A stretch of 64,000 bases of DNA from Andreprevotia sp. IGB-42. GTDB taxonomy: Bacteria > Pseudomonadota > Gammaproteobacteria > Burkholderiales > Chitinibacteraceae. The stretch lies in assembly GCF_009848685.1 (NCBI RefSeq), contig NZ_WXTX01000003.1, positions 186,001 through 250,000 on the forward strand, read 5' to 3'. The notes below the pieces were generated by a model, which worked only from the letters and a program-made list of their open reading frames with translations, was not told where the DNA came from and did not search any database. Position 1 is the first letter of the stretch, and every line of letters starts with the position of its first letter. Position numbers and translations under genes: made by a program. Of this stretch, positions 29,428 to 37,752 are shown piece by piece.

Positions 29428-29976
29428 TCAGGCGGCGTTCAGGTATTCCGAAGTGGTGATGACCGTGGCAAACGGCACCTGCAGTGCAGCCAGGAATGCC
29501 ACGTGCACATCGGCAGCGCGGATATGCCAGCCCTTGAAATCCAGCGCCCGCGTTGCGCAGGCATCGGATAGCACGGTGTTCACATAGCCCAGGTCGAACG
29601 CTGCGCGCACCGTGGTATCGATACACATATGCGTCATTGCGCCCACCACGACCAGCTCGGTGATGCCGGCTTTTTTCAGTGCTTCGTCCAGCCCGGTATC
29701 ACGGAACGAATTGGGATAGTTCTTGGTGACGACGATTTCGGTTTCGTTCGGCTGCACTTCTTCGTTGATTTCGCAGCCCTTGGTATGCGGCACGAAGAAG
29801 TTCGCGCCGTCCTGCACGGCAAGGTGCTGCACGTGAAACACCGGCAGATTGGCGGTGCGGAAATGCTCCAGCACGCGGCGCACGTTGCTGGCCGCATATT
29901 CCATGCCCACCAGCTCCTGGTTGCCGCCGGTGAAGTAATCATTCTGGACATCGATAACGAGCAAGGCCTTGGTCAT
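29428..29976 (-). CDS. Isochorismatase-like cysteine hydrolase
   Basis: A 182-residue protein with the conserved Asp-Lys-Cys triad of the isochorismatase-like/nicotinamidase superfamily: Asp in LLVIDVQNDY (about residue 9), Lys in VTKNYPNSF and Cys in MTHMCIDTTVRAA (about residue 116). Members hydrolyse amides, carbamoyl compounds or isochorismate; the substrate cannot be read from sequence. The ATG at 29976 has AGGAG at eight bases. It follows the AidA/PixA genes by 70 bases on the same strand and precedes the operon terminator, so it is probably the last gene of that operon. Confidence 0.85.
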   Translation of the reverse strand: MTKALLVIDVQNDYFTGGNQELVGMEYAASNVRRVLEHFRTANLPVFHVQHLAVQDGANFFVPHTKGCEINEEVQPNETEIVVTKNYPNSFRDTGLDEALKKAGITELVVVGAMTHMCIDTTVRAAFDLGYVNTVLSDACATRALDFKGWHIRAADVHVAFLAALQVPFATVITTSEYLNAA

Positions 29977-30046
29977 TTTGATTCTCCTAGAGTTCATGCA
30001 ATGAAGCGGCAGGCGGCAACAGCGCATCGCTGCGCTGGTGCGTTGC

Positions 30047-30517
30047 CTACTGCAGGGGAATGACGTTCAGCGACGGGGATTCCAGGTACATGTACTTCCC
30101 GCCCATCTGGATTTCCAGCTTGTAGTGATAGGTACCGGGCGCCAGATCGGGCAGCACCATGCCGGCCCAGTAGTCATAAACCGGCGTGACACCCGGCAGG
30201 TAACGCGGCGAGGCCTCGATATCCGGTGCGCCATAGATTTCCAGCCGGGTGCACACGTCGTGATCGACGAAAGCGATGTTGCTGATGCGTGCCGATGTCG
30301 GCCCGACCAGCGGGTAGATGATCCAGTTGATCACCTGGCCTTGTGTGCAGGTGGTGCTGAGCAGCGGGCTACCCTGACCGGCACTGTGCAGGCCTTCGAT
30401 ATCTGCGCTGTTGTCCATCATGTACAGGCTGCCATCGAGCGTGCCGGTATGGATGGCCTTTTCGACATCGACAACGGTGATGACATTGAGCTGCACCGAA
30501 TTGAGCGGTACGGGCAT
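30047..30517 (-). CDS. AidA/PixA-family protein (copy 1)
   Basis: A 156-residue protein of the AidA/PixA family. Characterised relatives are Xenorhabdus PixA, which forms cytoplasmic inclusion bodies, and Ralstonia AidA, a quorum-sensing-dependent protein. The shared N-terminal motif is VVDVEKAI...GTLDGSLYMMDN. A middle QVINWIIYP and a C-terminal YWAGMVLPDL plus GTYHYKLEIQMG are also present. It has no signal peptide. The ATG at 30517 has AGGAG at good spacing. It is one of four tandem paralogues on the minus strand, separated from copy 2 by 37 bases. The role is unknown. Confidence 0.85.
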   Translation of the reverse strand: MPVPLNSVQLNVITVVDVEKAIHTGTLDGSLYMMDNSADIEGLHSAGQGSPLLSTTCTQGQVINWIIYPLVGPTSARISNIAFVDHDVCTRLEIYGAPDIEASPRYLPGVTPVYDYWAGMVLPDLAPGTYHYKLEIQMGGKYMYLESPSLNVIPLQ

Positions 30518-30554
30518 GACTTTCTCCTGGTTAATCTTGTCGTGATCCGGTGAA

Positions 30555-30968
30555 TCAGGCGGCACTGCCCAGCAGCAATGGTGAACTGGACGTTGCGATG
30601 TCGCTGGCGCGGCTGGCCAGCCGGAAGCGCAGGTTGTACGGCACAGGCACATCGAGGTCTTTCTTGATCGTGGCCGACCAGTAGGTGACATTGGTGCCCT
30701 GGTAGGTCTTTTGCTGCGGCTCGATGTATTCGGCGAATTTGCTGTCGACATCGATGCCGGCAATGCTGGCATACGCTTCGCATTCGAGCGTTTGCACCAC
30801 CCACACCAGTTGATCGCCTTTCTTCACCCGGGTCTTGAGCACATCGGTGCCTTCGTCGGTCGAGCCATTGCTCTTGTTGTTGTCCAGCAGGTAGAGATTA
30901 CCGGTCAGCGTATCGTTGGCCAGCGCACCGACCACATCGACCACCGCCACAATGGATATTGCTTTCAT
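30555..30968 (-). CDS. AidA/PixA-family protein (copy 2)
   Basis: A 137-residue paralogue with the family N-terminus (VAVVDVVGALANDTLTGNLYLLDNN), QLVWVVQTL in the middle and TYWSATIKKDL in the second half. It is the shortest copy and lacks the typical C-terminal GxYxYxLxIQMG strand, ending in a Ser/Ala tail instead, so it may form a different subunit. It begins 42 bases downstream of copy 3 with no terminator between, which supports co-transcription. The function is not known. Confidence 0.8.
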   Translation of the reverse strand: MKAISIVAVVDVVGALANDTLTGNLYLLDNNKSNGSTDEGTDVLKTRVKKGDQLVWVVQTLECEAYASIAGIDVDSKFAEYIEPQQKTYQGTNVTYWSATIKKDLDVPVPYNLRFRLASRASDIATSSSPLLLGSAA

Positions 30969-31010
30969 TCCGTGCTCCCGAATTAGAGGAAATTGCCGGC
31001 AACCCGCTGA

Positions 31011-31817
31011 TCACGCAGGCAGCATTTGTGGCACTTTCAAAAAGCCGTTTCTGGTGGCCTCGTTGGTGACGTTGATATACGAATCGAAGGTCAATGCGAC
31101 CGGCTCCCACGCGACCTCGCCATCTTTCTCGTAAGGATTGAACAGCGTGATATGCAACGTGTAGGCATAGGTGCCCACCTTGTTGGTATCCACCGTTGCG
31201 CTCCAGTAAAGCCCTTTGGAGAACAGGTCTGGCGAGCCGTATTGCGCCGGGAAGATCACGTATTTATCCACGGCTTCACCGGTGATATTGGTGACCAGTG
31301 GCATCGGATACGTATACAGCGCGGTATTGCCCTTGGCCTTGCTTTTGCCCAGCAATGCACCGGTGATATCCATGCGCTTGGCTTCCAGCCGCGGAATGTG
31401 CTGCGCGCCACGTGCATGCGGGCTGGGTTCGTCCGCAGCCACCCTGGCCGTAGCCACGCTGGCGGTTGCGGTGGCGGCTTCGTCTGCCGCGGCGCTGCCT
31501 GCCGGGGCCTGTGGATCGCTGGCCGGGTGCACCAGCGTGGCATTGATGGTTTTCTTGGCAGCGGGGCTCAGGAAGAACGATTGCGGCAGCGAGTGCGGCA
31601 GATCGCCGATGCCATACGGCAGCCAGTTCAGCACTTGCGCATCCATCTGGCTGCGTACGCGGGTGCCGTCTACCGCCGTCACGAGGTTGGCCGTCGCTTC
31701 ACCGGTCGAACCCACCCACTTGGCGTTGTCTATCAGGTATATGTGATCCGCCAGATTGCCCGCCTTGATGGCTGCGGCAGTGTCGATCATGATCAGAATG
31801 GCTAATTGCTGGCTCAT
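31011..31817 (-). CDS. Enlarged AidA/PixA-family protein (copy 3)
   Basis: A 268-residue member, about twice the family size. The N-terminal part (ILIMIDTAAAIKAGNLADHIYLIDN and QVLNWLPYG) and the C-terminal part (GLYWSATVDTN, YAYTLHITLFN) match its paralogues. About 100 residues are inserted between them. The insertion contains an Ala/Thr/Val-rich low-complexity stretch (about residues 105-140) and a basic segment (RLEAKRMDITGALLGKSKAKG). The ATG at 31817 is chosen because the family motif begins just after it; a longer frame upstream lacks homology. The insert might add an interaction surface or a linker; this is speculative. Confidence 0.75.
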   Translation of the reverse strand: MSQQLAILIMIDTAAAIKAGNLADHIYLIDNAKWVGSTGEATANLVTAVDGTRVRSQMDAQVLNWLPYGIGDLPHSLPQSFFLSPAAKKTINATLVHPASDPQAPAGSAAADEAATATASVATARVAADEPSPHARGAQHIPRLEAKRMDITGALLGKSKAKGNTALYTYPMPLVTNITGEAVDKYVIFPAQYGSPDLFSKGLYWSATVDTNKVGTYAYTLHITLFNPYEKDGEVAWEPVALTFDSYINVTNEATRNGFLKVPQMLPA

Positions 31818-31892
31818 CGCAGGGTCTCTTTGTATTGGTTGGTGTGCCGGAAAACGGCCAGGCAGCGGCAACGGCCGGCGCCTCCCGCTCCG

Positions 31893-32318
31893 TTACAGCA
31901 AATTCACGTTCAGCGCGGGCGCATCGGAATACATGATGCTGTTCTGGCCACGGCCCATCTGCAGCTTCAGGCTATAGCGGTATTCGCCTGCCGGCAGATA
32001 GCACGGCACAATGCCCGACCAGGTATACCAATGCGGCGCGGTGCCCAGAACCGGCTTTGCGTCAAAACCGTGGGAAACCGAATACTGGCGGTCTTTATCA
32101 AGAAAATTGATGCTGTCTATCAGTACCGGTGTCTGCACATCCATCGCGTGGATGATCCAGTTGATAGGCTGGCCGGGATAGCAGGAAGTGACCAGGTCGG
32201 AGGTACCCTGGTTTTCGCTGTTCCAGCTGTTGTCGACCATGTAGATATTGTTCTGCAGCGAGCCCTTGGAGAGGGCGCCCAGTACATCGATGATGGTTAC
32301 GATATTGATCGTTTGCAT
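31893..32318 (-). CDS. AidA/PixA-family protein (copy 4, first in order of transcription)
   Basis: A 141-residue protein with the complete family pattern: IVTIIDVLGALSKGSLQNNIYMVDN, QPINWIIHAM, WYTWSGIVPCYL and GEYRYSLKLQMG. It is closest in layout to copy 1. An AGGTGAG site precedes the ATG. The 117 bases upstream, after the aminotransferase, contain two short inverted repeats, so expression of the four copies could be separately adjusted. No export signal is visible. Confidence 0.85.
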   Translation of the reverse strand: MQTINIVTIIDVLGALSKGSLQNNIYMVDNSWNSENQGTSDLVTSCYPGQPINWIIHAMDVQTPVLIDSINFLDKDRQYSVSHGFDAKPVLGTAPHWYTWSGIVPCYLPAGEYRYSLKLQMGRGQNSIMYSDAPALNVNLL

Positions 32319-32339
32319 GACTTCTCACCTGTCTGTTTG

Positions 32340-32372
32340 ATCACGTGTGATTCTCCATGGGCATGTGCCCAT
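32340..32372. repeat. Two adjacent inverted repeats between the aminotransferase and AidA/PixA genes
   Basis: ATCAC-GT-GTGAT (32340-32351) and ATGGGCA-TG-TGCCCAT (32357-32372) lie within the 117-base gap. Neither is followed by a T-run on the minus strand, so they look more like operator or mRNA-processing elements than a terminator. Confidence 0.4.
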
Positions 32373-32435
32373 AAACGCCTTGCGTATGCATATGCCCCCC
32401 ATGCCGAAACCCATGCCGGCCATACCTCCCACTCC

Positions 32436-33599
32436 TCAAACCACTGCTTCCAGCTGCAAATGCCGTTGCATGCGCTGCAGTGCAATCTGCAGGTTTTCGT
32501 AGCTGTTGCCATAGGAAATGCGGATATGCCGCTTGTCCCATGGCACCACCGCGATATGCGCCTGCTCCAGCAAGTCATTGGCAAGTTCGAACGCATCGGC
32601 TGCCACGCCGGAGACATCGATATAGGCGTACATCGCACCTTGCGGGCGCGGGAAAGCCAGGCCGGGGATCTTCTGCAGCTCGGCAATCACCAGCAGCCGG
32701 CGTCGATCGAATTCCGCCACCATGCTGTGCAGGCTTTCCTGCGATTCATCCAGCGCGGCCACGCCGCCCCACTGCGCAAACGATGTGGCGCACACCACCG
32801 AGTACTGGTGAATGCGTACCAGCGCCTGGATCAGCGCGGCATCGGCAGCCACATAGCCCAGCCGCCAGCCCGTCATCGCGTAGCTCTTGGAAAAACCGTT
32901 GAGCGTGATGGTGCGGCTGCGCATGCCCGGCAGGCTGGCAATGCTGATATGCCGGCACTGGTCGTAAACCAGCTTTTCGTAGATTTCATCGGCCATCACG
33001 AACAGATCGTGATCGATGGCGAAATCGGCCAGCATCTGCAGTGTGGCGGCGCCCAGCACCACGCCGGTGGGGTTGCCCGGCGTGGTGACGATCAGCAGGC
33101 GGGTGCGTTTGCTTACTCGCACTTCCAGATCCATGCGGGTGGGCTGATAGCCGTTCTCCGGATAGACCGGCACCGGTACCGGCACGGCGCCGGCCATGCG
33201 CGCGGCGATTTCGTAGCACTGGAACAGCGGCTCGGGGATCAGCACTTCGTCACCGGGGTTGAGCAGCGCCATCGCCGTCATCACGATGCCTTCCGATACC
33301 CCGGCGGTCACGATGATTTCGGTTTTGGGATCGAACACCAGCTGGTTGTCGTACCTGAGCTTGCGGGCAATGGCTTCGCGCAGCGGCTGGATGCCGAAAT
33401 TGGATGTGTAGTGCACATGGCCATCGCGCAATGCGCGCTGGGCAGCCAGCTTGATATGCGGCGGTGTATCGAAATCCGGTCGCCCCACTTCCAGATGGAT
33501 GATCTTGTTGCCTTCCTGCTCCAGGCGGGCAACGCGTTCGAAAATGGTCCGTATTCCCGAAAAGGGAATCTGGTTCATCCGGTCGGCGATTTTTGGCAT
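32436..33599 (-). CDS. PLP-dependent class I/II aminotransferase
   Basis: A 387-residue fold-type I aminotransferase. An N-terminal LEVGRPDFDTP substrate-binding stretch and TAGVSEGI are followed by TTPGNPTGVV. DEIYEKLVYD contains the PLP-ring Asp, and NGFSKSYAMTGWRLGY carries the PLP lysine. A C-terminal HIRISYG contains the carboxylate-binding Arg. It is most like the aspartate/aromatic aminotransferase Ib group, but the amino acid used is unknown. It follows the adenylate-forming enzyme by 27 bases and precedes the AidA/PixA genes, so it probably belongs to the same pathway. Confidence 0.88.
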   Translation of the reverse strand: MPKIADRMNQIPFSGIRTIFERVARLEQEGNKIIHLEVGRPDFDTPPHIKLAAQRALRDGHVHYTSNFGIQPLREAIARKLRYDNQLVFDPKTEIIVTAGVSEGIVMTAMALLNPGDEVLIPEPLFQCYEIAARMAGAVPVPVPVYPENGYQPTRMDLEVRVSKRTRLLIVTTPGNPTGVVLGAATLQMLADFAIDHDLFVMADEIYEKLVYDQCRHISIASLPGMRSRTITLNGFSKSYAMTGWRLGYVAADAALIQALVRIHQYSVVCATSFAQWGGVAALDESQESLHSMVAEFDRRRLLVIAELQKIPGLAFPRPQGAMYAYIDVSGVAADAFELANDLLEQAHIAVVPWDKRHIRISYGNSYENLQIALQRMQRHLQLEAVV

Positions 33600-33626
33600 G
33601 GCATGGTTCCCGTAAAACGATACGCG

Positions 33627-35183
33627 TCAGAAAATGTCCCGCAGCAGCGGCACTTTGCCTACATCAGTGCGGTGGATCTGGTCGGAGTGCTTGTGCACCA
33701 GGCGGATTTCGAAGCGGTAGCCGGTCTTGTCGATGGCGTAATGGTTGGCTTCGCCCTGGTTGAACAGTGATAGCGAACGCGTCAGCGCCTCGATGAATAC
33801 GCGACGCAGCCCCTCGGCACCGAGCAGGTAATCCAGGCGCGAAGTCAGCACTTCGGGCTCGTCCACCGATGCAATCAGCTGCAGTGTTCTGGTCTTGCGG
33901 TGATTGACGAACTGCATGTCGTGCGCCAGCGTATCCAGGTCGAACACGCTGGCCGTCTTGAGCTCGCGCACCAGCGCCGCATACGCTTGCGGTGCCGCGT
34001 ACTGGGTATCGGCCAGGTGGATGACATCGCCGCTGCGGCCGGAGAACTCGAACTGCTGCGCCTTGAGACCGGCGCCATCGCGCGCGGGGCGGCGGATCAT
34101 GCGGTCGCCCAGCTTGAAGCGCAGCAGCGGTGCTTCGTGCGCGTGCAGGCGGGTAACCACCAGCTCGCCCTCTTCGCCTTCGGCCACCCAGCGGCCGTTT
34201 TCGTCGACGATTTCAATCAGGTGCAGGCCCGGCACCGCCGTCAGCCACGGCGACCCGGCATCGAGCTGCAAGCCGATGGTTTCTGCCTGCGTAGCGGCAA
34301 AATAGCTGAGGATGTTCAGGTTGGGGTACAGCGCCTTCAATTCGACCTGCTTGCGCTGCGCCACCACGCCGCTGCCATACAGCGCCACGCGGAAGCTGTT
34401 GCGCGCGGCTTCCGGCAAGCCCTGGCCCAGTTCGCTGAGGATGGCCACACCAGCCGAAATACCCATGAAGGCCTTGGGGCCCGGGTAATTCATGATGTGC
34501 TGGTATACATCCTTCATTACCGGGCCGGCGCCGATGTAATTGATGCCGGGGATATGCTGCAATACCCCGCCCACCATGGTGCCGCTGCTCCACATCTGGT
34601 AATCAGCCAGCGTGGTGATCATCCATTTCGGATCGGTACCGGTCAGGTAATCGCGCAGCAGGTATTGGCCCATGAAATCACCGGCCACTTTGTAGGTATC
34701 GTGCAATTCGCGCAGCGAATACACCGATTCCACCGGCTGGCCGCTGCTGGTGCCACCGCTGGCGACAATCTCGAAACCGCCATAGCTGAGCGGTACCACC
34801 TGGCCGGGCCGCGTGCCCATGAAGAAATCACGCTGGATGCTTTTGTCCGCAACCGGAATGCGCTGCCATTCATCAAAATCGCGCGGGGCTGCCGTGATGC
34901 TCCCCAGTGCCAGCCGCTCTTTCCACAGCGGGTTGAGCAACACGGTATTGGTCATCTGCTGCAGGCGGCGCAATACCAGCGCGTCCTGCACCACATGGTC
35001 GATCTCGCTGTATGGCGTTTGCAGCGCGGCCGCACACGCGGCCATCTTTTCCGCAAATGCGGGCAATTTGACCACCTCGTCAATCGAACGCGGTTCCAGC
35101 TCTGCAGCCGGAATCAGCTGCTGAACCAATTGATCGATTGCACTGGCGGTCAATGTTTGCTGAGTCATTGCTTTCTTGTCCAT
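33627..35183 (-). CDS. Adenylate-forming enzyme, PaaK/F390-synthetase-like
   Basis: A 518-residue protein resembling phenylacetate-CoA ligase-type enzymes. It has an SGGTSSGQPVES phosphate-binding loop (about residues 143-154). A long central region leads to GEEGELVVTRL and LLRFKLGDR, the usual hinge of the AMP-binding C-terminal domain, followed by FSGRSGDVIHL. It is longer than PaaK (about 440) because of extra residues at the N-terminus. Such enzymes activate a carboxylate as an acyl-adenylate, then form a thioester or amide; the substrate is unknown. The start may be the ATG at 35183 or the one at 35168. It lies 21 bases downstream of the decarboxylase. Confidence 0.7.
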   Translation of the reverse strand: MDKKAMTQQTLTASAIDQLVQQLIPAAELEPRSIDEVVKLPAFAEKMAACAAALQTPYSEIDHVVQDALVLRRLQQMTNTVLLNPLWKERLALGSITAAPRDFDEWQRIPVADKSIQRDFFMGTRPGQVVPLSYGGFEIVASGGTSSGQPVESVYSLRELHDTYKVAGDFMGQYLLRDYLTGTDPKWMITTLADYQMWSSGTMVGGVLQHIPGINYIGAGPVMKDVYQHIMNYPGPKAFMGISAGVAILSELGQGLPEAARNSFRVALYGSGVVAQRKQVELKALYPNLNILSYFAATQAETIGLQLDAGSPWLTAVPGLHLIEIVDENGRWVAEGEEGELVVTRLHAHEAPLLRFKLGDRMIRRPARDGAGLKAQQFEFSGRSGDVIHLADTQYAAPQAYAALVRELKTASVFDLDTLAHDMQFVNHRKTRTLQLIASVDEPEVLTSRLDYLLGAEGLRRVFIEALTRSLSLFNQGEANHYAIDKTGYRFEIRLVHKHSDQIHRTDVGKVPLLRDIF

Positions 35184-35204
35184 GGTTGATTCAGGGCGTT
35201 ACGG

Positions 35205-36758
35205 TTAGCGGGTATGGCCGGACAGCAATTGCTGGCCGACGATACGGATTTCCTGCAACAGCATTTCGATATGCGCGGTGGTGATCTGGTGATTCATCAT
35301 CACGATGCGCAAGGCGCCGGCCTCATCCACATCCACTTTGGAAATGAAGAATTTGCCATCCCCGCGTATGCGGTTGCGGATTGCCACCTGAAAATCGGGG
35401 TAATTACTGGCCTGCAGATTGGCAGGCAAATAGCGGAAGCAGAGGATATTGCACTCGGGGCGGTGCACGGTTTCGAAATCTTCCTGGGCATTGATGATGT
35501 GATAGGCATGCAATGCCAGATCACACAGGTATTCGATTTTTTCAGCAAACAGCGCGGGGCCATACAGCGTCCACAATACCCACAGGTTCATGATCAGCGG
35601 GCGCTTGGTGCATTCGAAATTCTGTTCTGCGCTATCGTATTCGGTATAAATATCCGGCTCTTTCTCGAATACATAACTGGCATTCTGGCGAAATGCGCCA
35701 AAACTCTTGGCTTTGTCCTTGTAGAACAGCAAGGTGCACATGGCCGGTACGAACAGCATCTTGTGCGCATCCCAAGCCAGCGAATCAACCCGCTCGATGC
35801 CTTTGAGCTTGTGCCGCAAGGTATCCGATACCAACAGGCTGGCACCGTGTGCGCCGTCAATATGCAGCCAGATATCCTGTTCTTCGGCAATATCGGCCAG
35901 CTCGTCGATCGGATCGAAAGCACCGGTCGATGTGGTGCCGGCCGAGGCAATCAGGCAGAACACGCGCAGGCCGCGCGCACTGGCATCCGCCAGCGTCTGC
36001 CTGGCCTGCTGCGGGCAGATCTGCTTTTTGTGGTTGAGCGGCAAGCGCACGATCTGGTCTTCGCCGATGCCCAGAATGCCGGCAGCGCGGCACACGCTGT
36101 AGTGCGCGTCGTCACCCACCGCAATGGCGGGGCGCGGCTGCCCGGCCACGGCGCCAATTCCTTGCGACCAGCACTGCGGGAATTTGTCGTTACGCGCGGC
36201 AAGGATGGCGGTCAGATTGGCCAGTGATCCACCCGATGTGGTGATCATGGCAAATTGCTCCGGCGCCCAACCGATGAATCGGTTCAATTCCTCTGCCATG
36301 ATGCGCTCGGCCACGCTGGGCAATTGCGCCGCTTCATAAAATGACGAAGGCTGATTGATGATGGAGCTGACAAAATCCACCACACCGGCCAATGGCACCA
36401 CGCCGGAGAATTGCCGCCCCATATAGCCGGGTGAATGCACCTGGATGCCGGTCTTGATATATAGATCAAGGATTGCGCCCAATTTCTTGTCATCGCCAAT
36501 CGCGATATCACCTGATTTGGAATTCATCAGGTTTCTGGCTGTCTGCAACAGGCCGGCGGGCTCGGTGAGTGCCAATCCCCTGATACTGGTATCGGCCAGA
36601 TGATTTTCCAGCCGGGCAATGGCTATCTCTGCATGATGGCGAAACAATTGCGGATCAAATGCATGAAGTTGCAACCCGCCCTGCGAGGGCAGATTTGTCT
36701 TTTTCTCATATGATGCGGATTGGATCTCTTCAATGCCCAGGCTTTCTGTCACATACAT
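35205..36758 (-). CDS. Group II PLP-dependent amino-acid decarboxylase
   Basis: A 517-residue enzyme of the aromatic-amino-acid/diaminobutyrate/glutamate decarboxylase superfamily. TSGGSLANLTAI and LHIDGAHGAS (Asp for the PLP ring nitrogen) lead to SLAWDAHKML with the PLP lysine. The later FECTKRPLIMNLW segment matches the conserved region after the catalytic loop. The substrate amino acid cannot be read. The start at 36758 (MYVTESLG) has an AAGGGGG stretch about 11 bases upstream; a longer frame upstream has no support. It is the first gene of the eight-gene unit, and a 20-base dyad lies 40 bases upstream. Confidence 0.88.
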   Translation of the reverse strand: MYVTESLGIEEIQSASYEKKTNLPSQGGLQLHAFDPQLFRHHAEIAIARLENHLADTSIRGLALTEPAGLLQTARNLMNSKSGDIAIGDDKKLGAILDLYIKTGIQVHSPGYMGRQFSGVVPLAGVVDFVSSIINQPSSFYEAAQLPSVAERIMAEELNRFIGWAPEQFAMITTSGGSLANLTAILAARNDKFPQCWSQGIGAVAGQPRPAIAVGDDAHYSVCRAAGILGIGEDQIVRLPLNHKKQICPQQARQTLADASARGLRVFCLIASAGTTSTGAFDPIDELADIAEEQDIWLHIDGAHGASLLVSDTLRHKLKGIERVDSLAWDAHKMLFVPAMCTLLFYKDKAKSFGAFRQNASYVFEKEPDIYTEYDSAEQNFECTKRPLIMNLWVLWTLYGPALFAEKIEYLCDLALHAYHIINAQEDFETVHRPECNILCFRYLPANLQASNYPDFQVAIRNRIRGDGKFFISKVDVDEAGALRIVMMNHQITTAHIEMLLQEIRIVGQQLLSGHTR

Positions 36759-36797
36759 CAAACAAACCCCCTTGGTGGCCGTCGTGATGACGGCAAA

Positions 36798-36817
36798 GGA
36801 CTGTGGAATGCCAGTCC
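36798..36817. promoter_or_regulatory. 20-base dyad upstream of the decarboxylase operon
   Basis: GGACTG, eight bases, CAGTCC: a perfect six-base inverted repeat 40 bases upstream of the start. It is lux-box-sized, but the CTG/CAG spacing is eight rather than ten. It could be an operator or a leader hairpin. Confidence 0.4.
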
Positions 36818-37671
36818 ACGGCAGTGCACCCCGGCATTCATTGCCGATCAGGCCTTCACCCAGCCGGCACCCACCGGCGCGCGGCATCATGCAGGGTCAT
36901 ACCGGCTGGCTGTACGGAATCAGGCAACGATCTGCGGGAATAAGGGCCGGGTTTGCCGCAGCGCAGCAATCCGGCTTCAACGGGGTGCATGATAGGGCAG
37001 CAAACCGCTGAACTCCACATTAATTTTACATTAACTGAAATCATATTTTGAATTTTGCTGAAATATTACTTTCAAAAATAGAAAGTATAAGGTTTACAAA
37101 ATCCGGAGCACATCCTTGCAACGACCATGCCGACGCAAACGCACACTCAAGCGTTGCCAGCGGATCCTGACTGGTGCTGCAGACTGAAAAGCAACCAGCA
37201 CAAGATGACTTTCTCATCGGCCTGTCATGCGGGATGTGCTTGAAATTTCAGAAGAAATACGGCTTGGCAGGCCACGTGCAATTAGGGGTATACAACCAGA
37301 TCGCTGTCAGCGGCAGCGCTGCAGCACAGTGGTACAGTCCTCACCATCACCAGCGCAGGTACCGGTGTGCAGATGCCGGGCAACATGGGCAAACCCGTCG
37401 CATATCCGAACCGCCGCGGGAGCAATCGCCCAGATCGGGCGTAAGCACGGGATAGGCCAATGTCATGCTTCGGGCACATTTGCCGGCTTAACGTAAGTAA
37501 CAACGGCCAGGCAATGGTGACGCAGCCGCAACATATAACGGGAAAAGCTGAAAATCCGGCGCTACACAATGGGGTATCCGCGGCTGCACCAGCGCGAAAC
37601 GTCACTGCCAGCCCTGCCGCTGCCGCTGAAGAACCTGCCCTTGCCCGGTAGATGCACCCCATCAACCACGC
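36818..37671. other. Gene-poor interval between phnS and the AidA/PixA operon
   Basis: About 850 bases without a convincing gene. Several frames are open for 60-145 codons on both strands, but none shows a recognisable domain, good codon pattern or ribosome site. The best candidate is a plus-strand frame ending at 37651 (63 codons, Ala/Pro/Glu-rich end), which I would not annotate. A strikingly AT-rich block (37017-37110) carries TACTTTC-N7-GAAAGTA (37067-37087) and TATGAT-like boxes on the minus strand, and probably holds the operon promoter. The rest may be decayed coding sequence. Confidence 0.5.
37067..37087. repeat. Inverted repeat in the AT-rich putative promoter block
   Basis: TACTTTC and GAAAGTA are perfect seven-base arms separated by seven bases, inside the only AT-rich segment of the interval. 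It is a candidate operator for the decarboxylase/AidA operon. Confidence 0.4.
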
Positions 37672-37674
37672 ACA

Positions 37675-37713
37675 AAGAAAAAGCCCGCCGGGCATATACC
37701 GGCGGGCTTCTTT
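37675..37713 (-). terminator. Terminator of phnS
   Basis: An 11-bp stem AAGCCCGCCGG/CCGGCGGGCTT with a seven-base loop. On the minus strand TTTTTC follows, about 40 bases beyond the phnS stop. Confidence 0.85.
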
Positions 37714-37752
37714 GCGGGCCACATATTGCAGTGGCCGGCAGGGAAAAACGGC

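Noticed and set aside
37282-37722. A 146-codon minus-strand frame between phnS and the decarboxylase
   Set aside because: Cys/Arg/Ala-rich, no domain, no ribosome site, and it runs through the phnS terminator.
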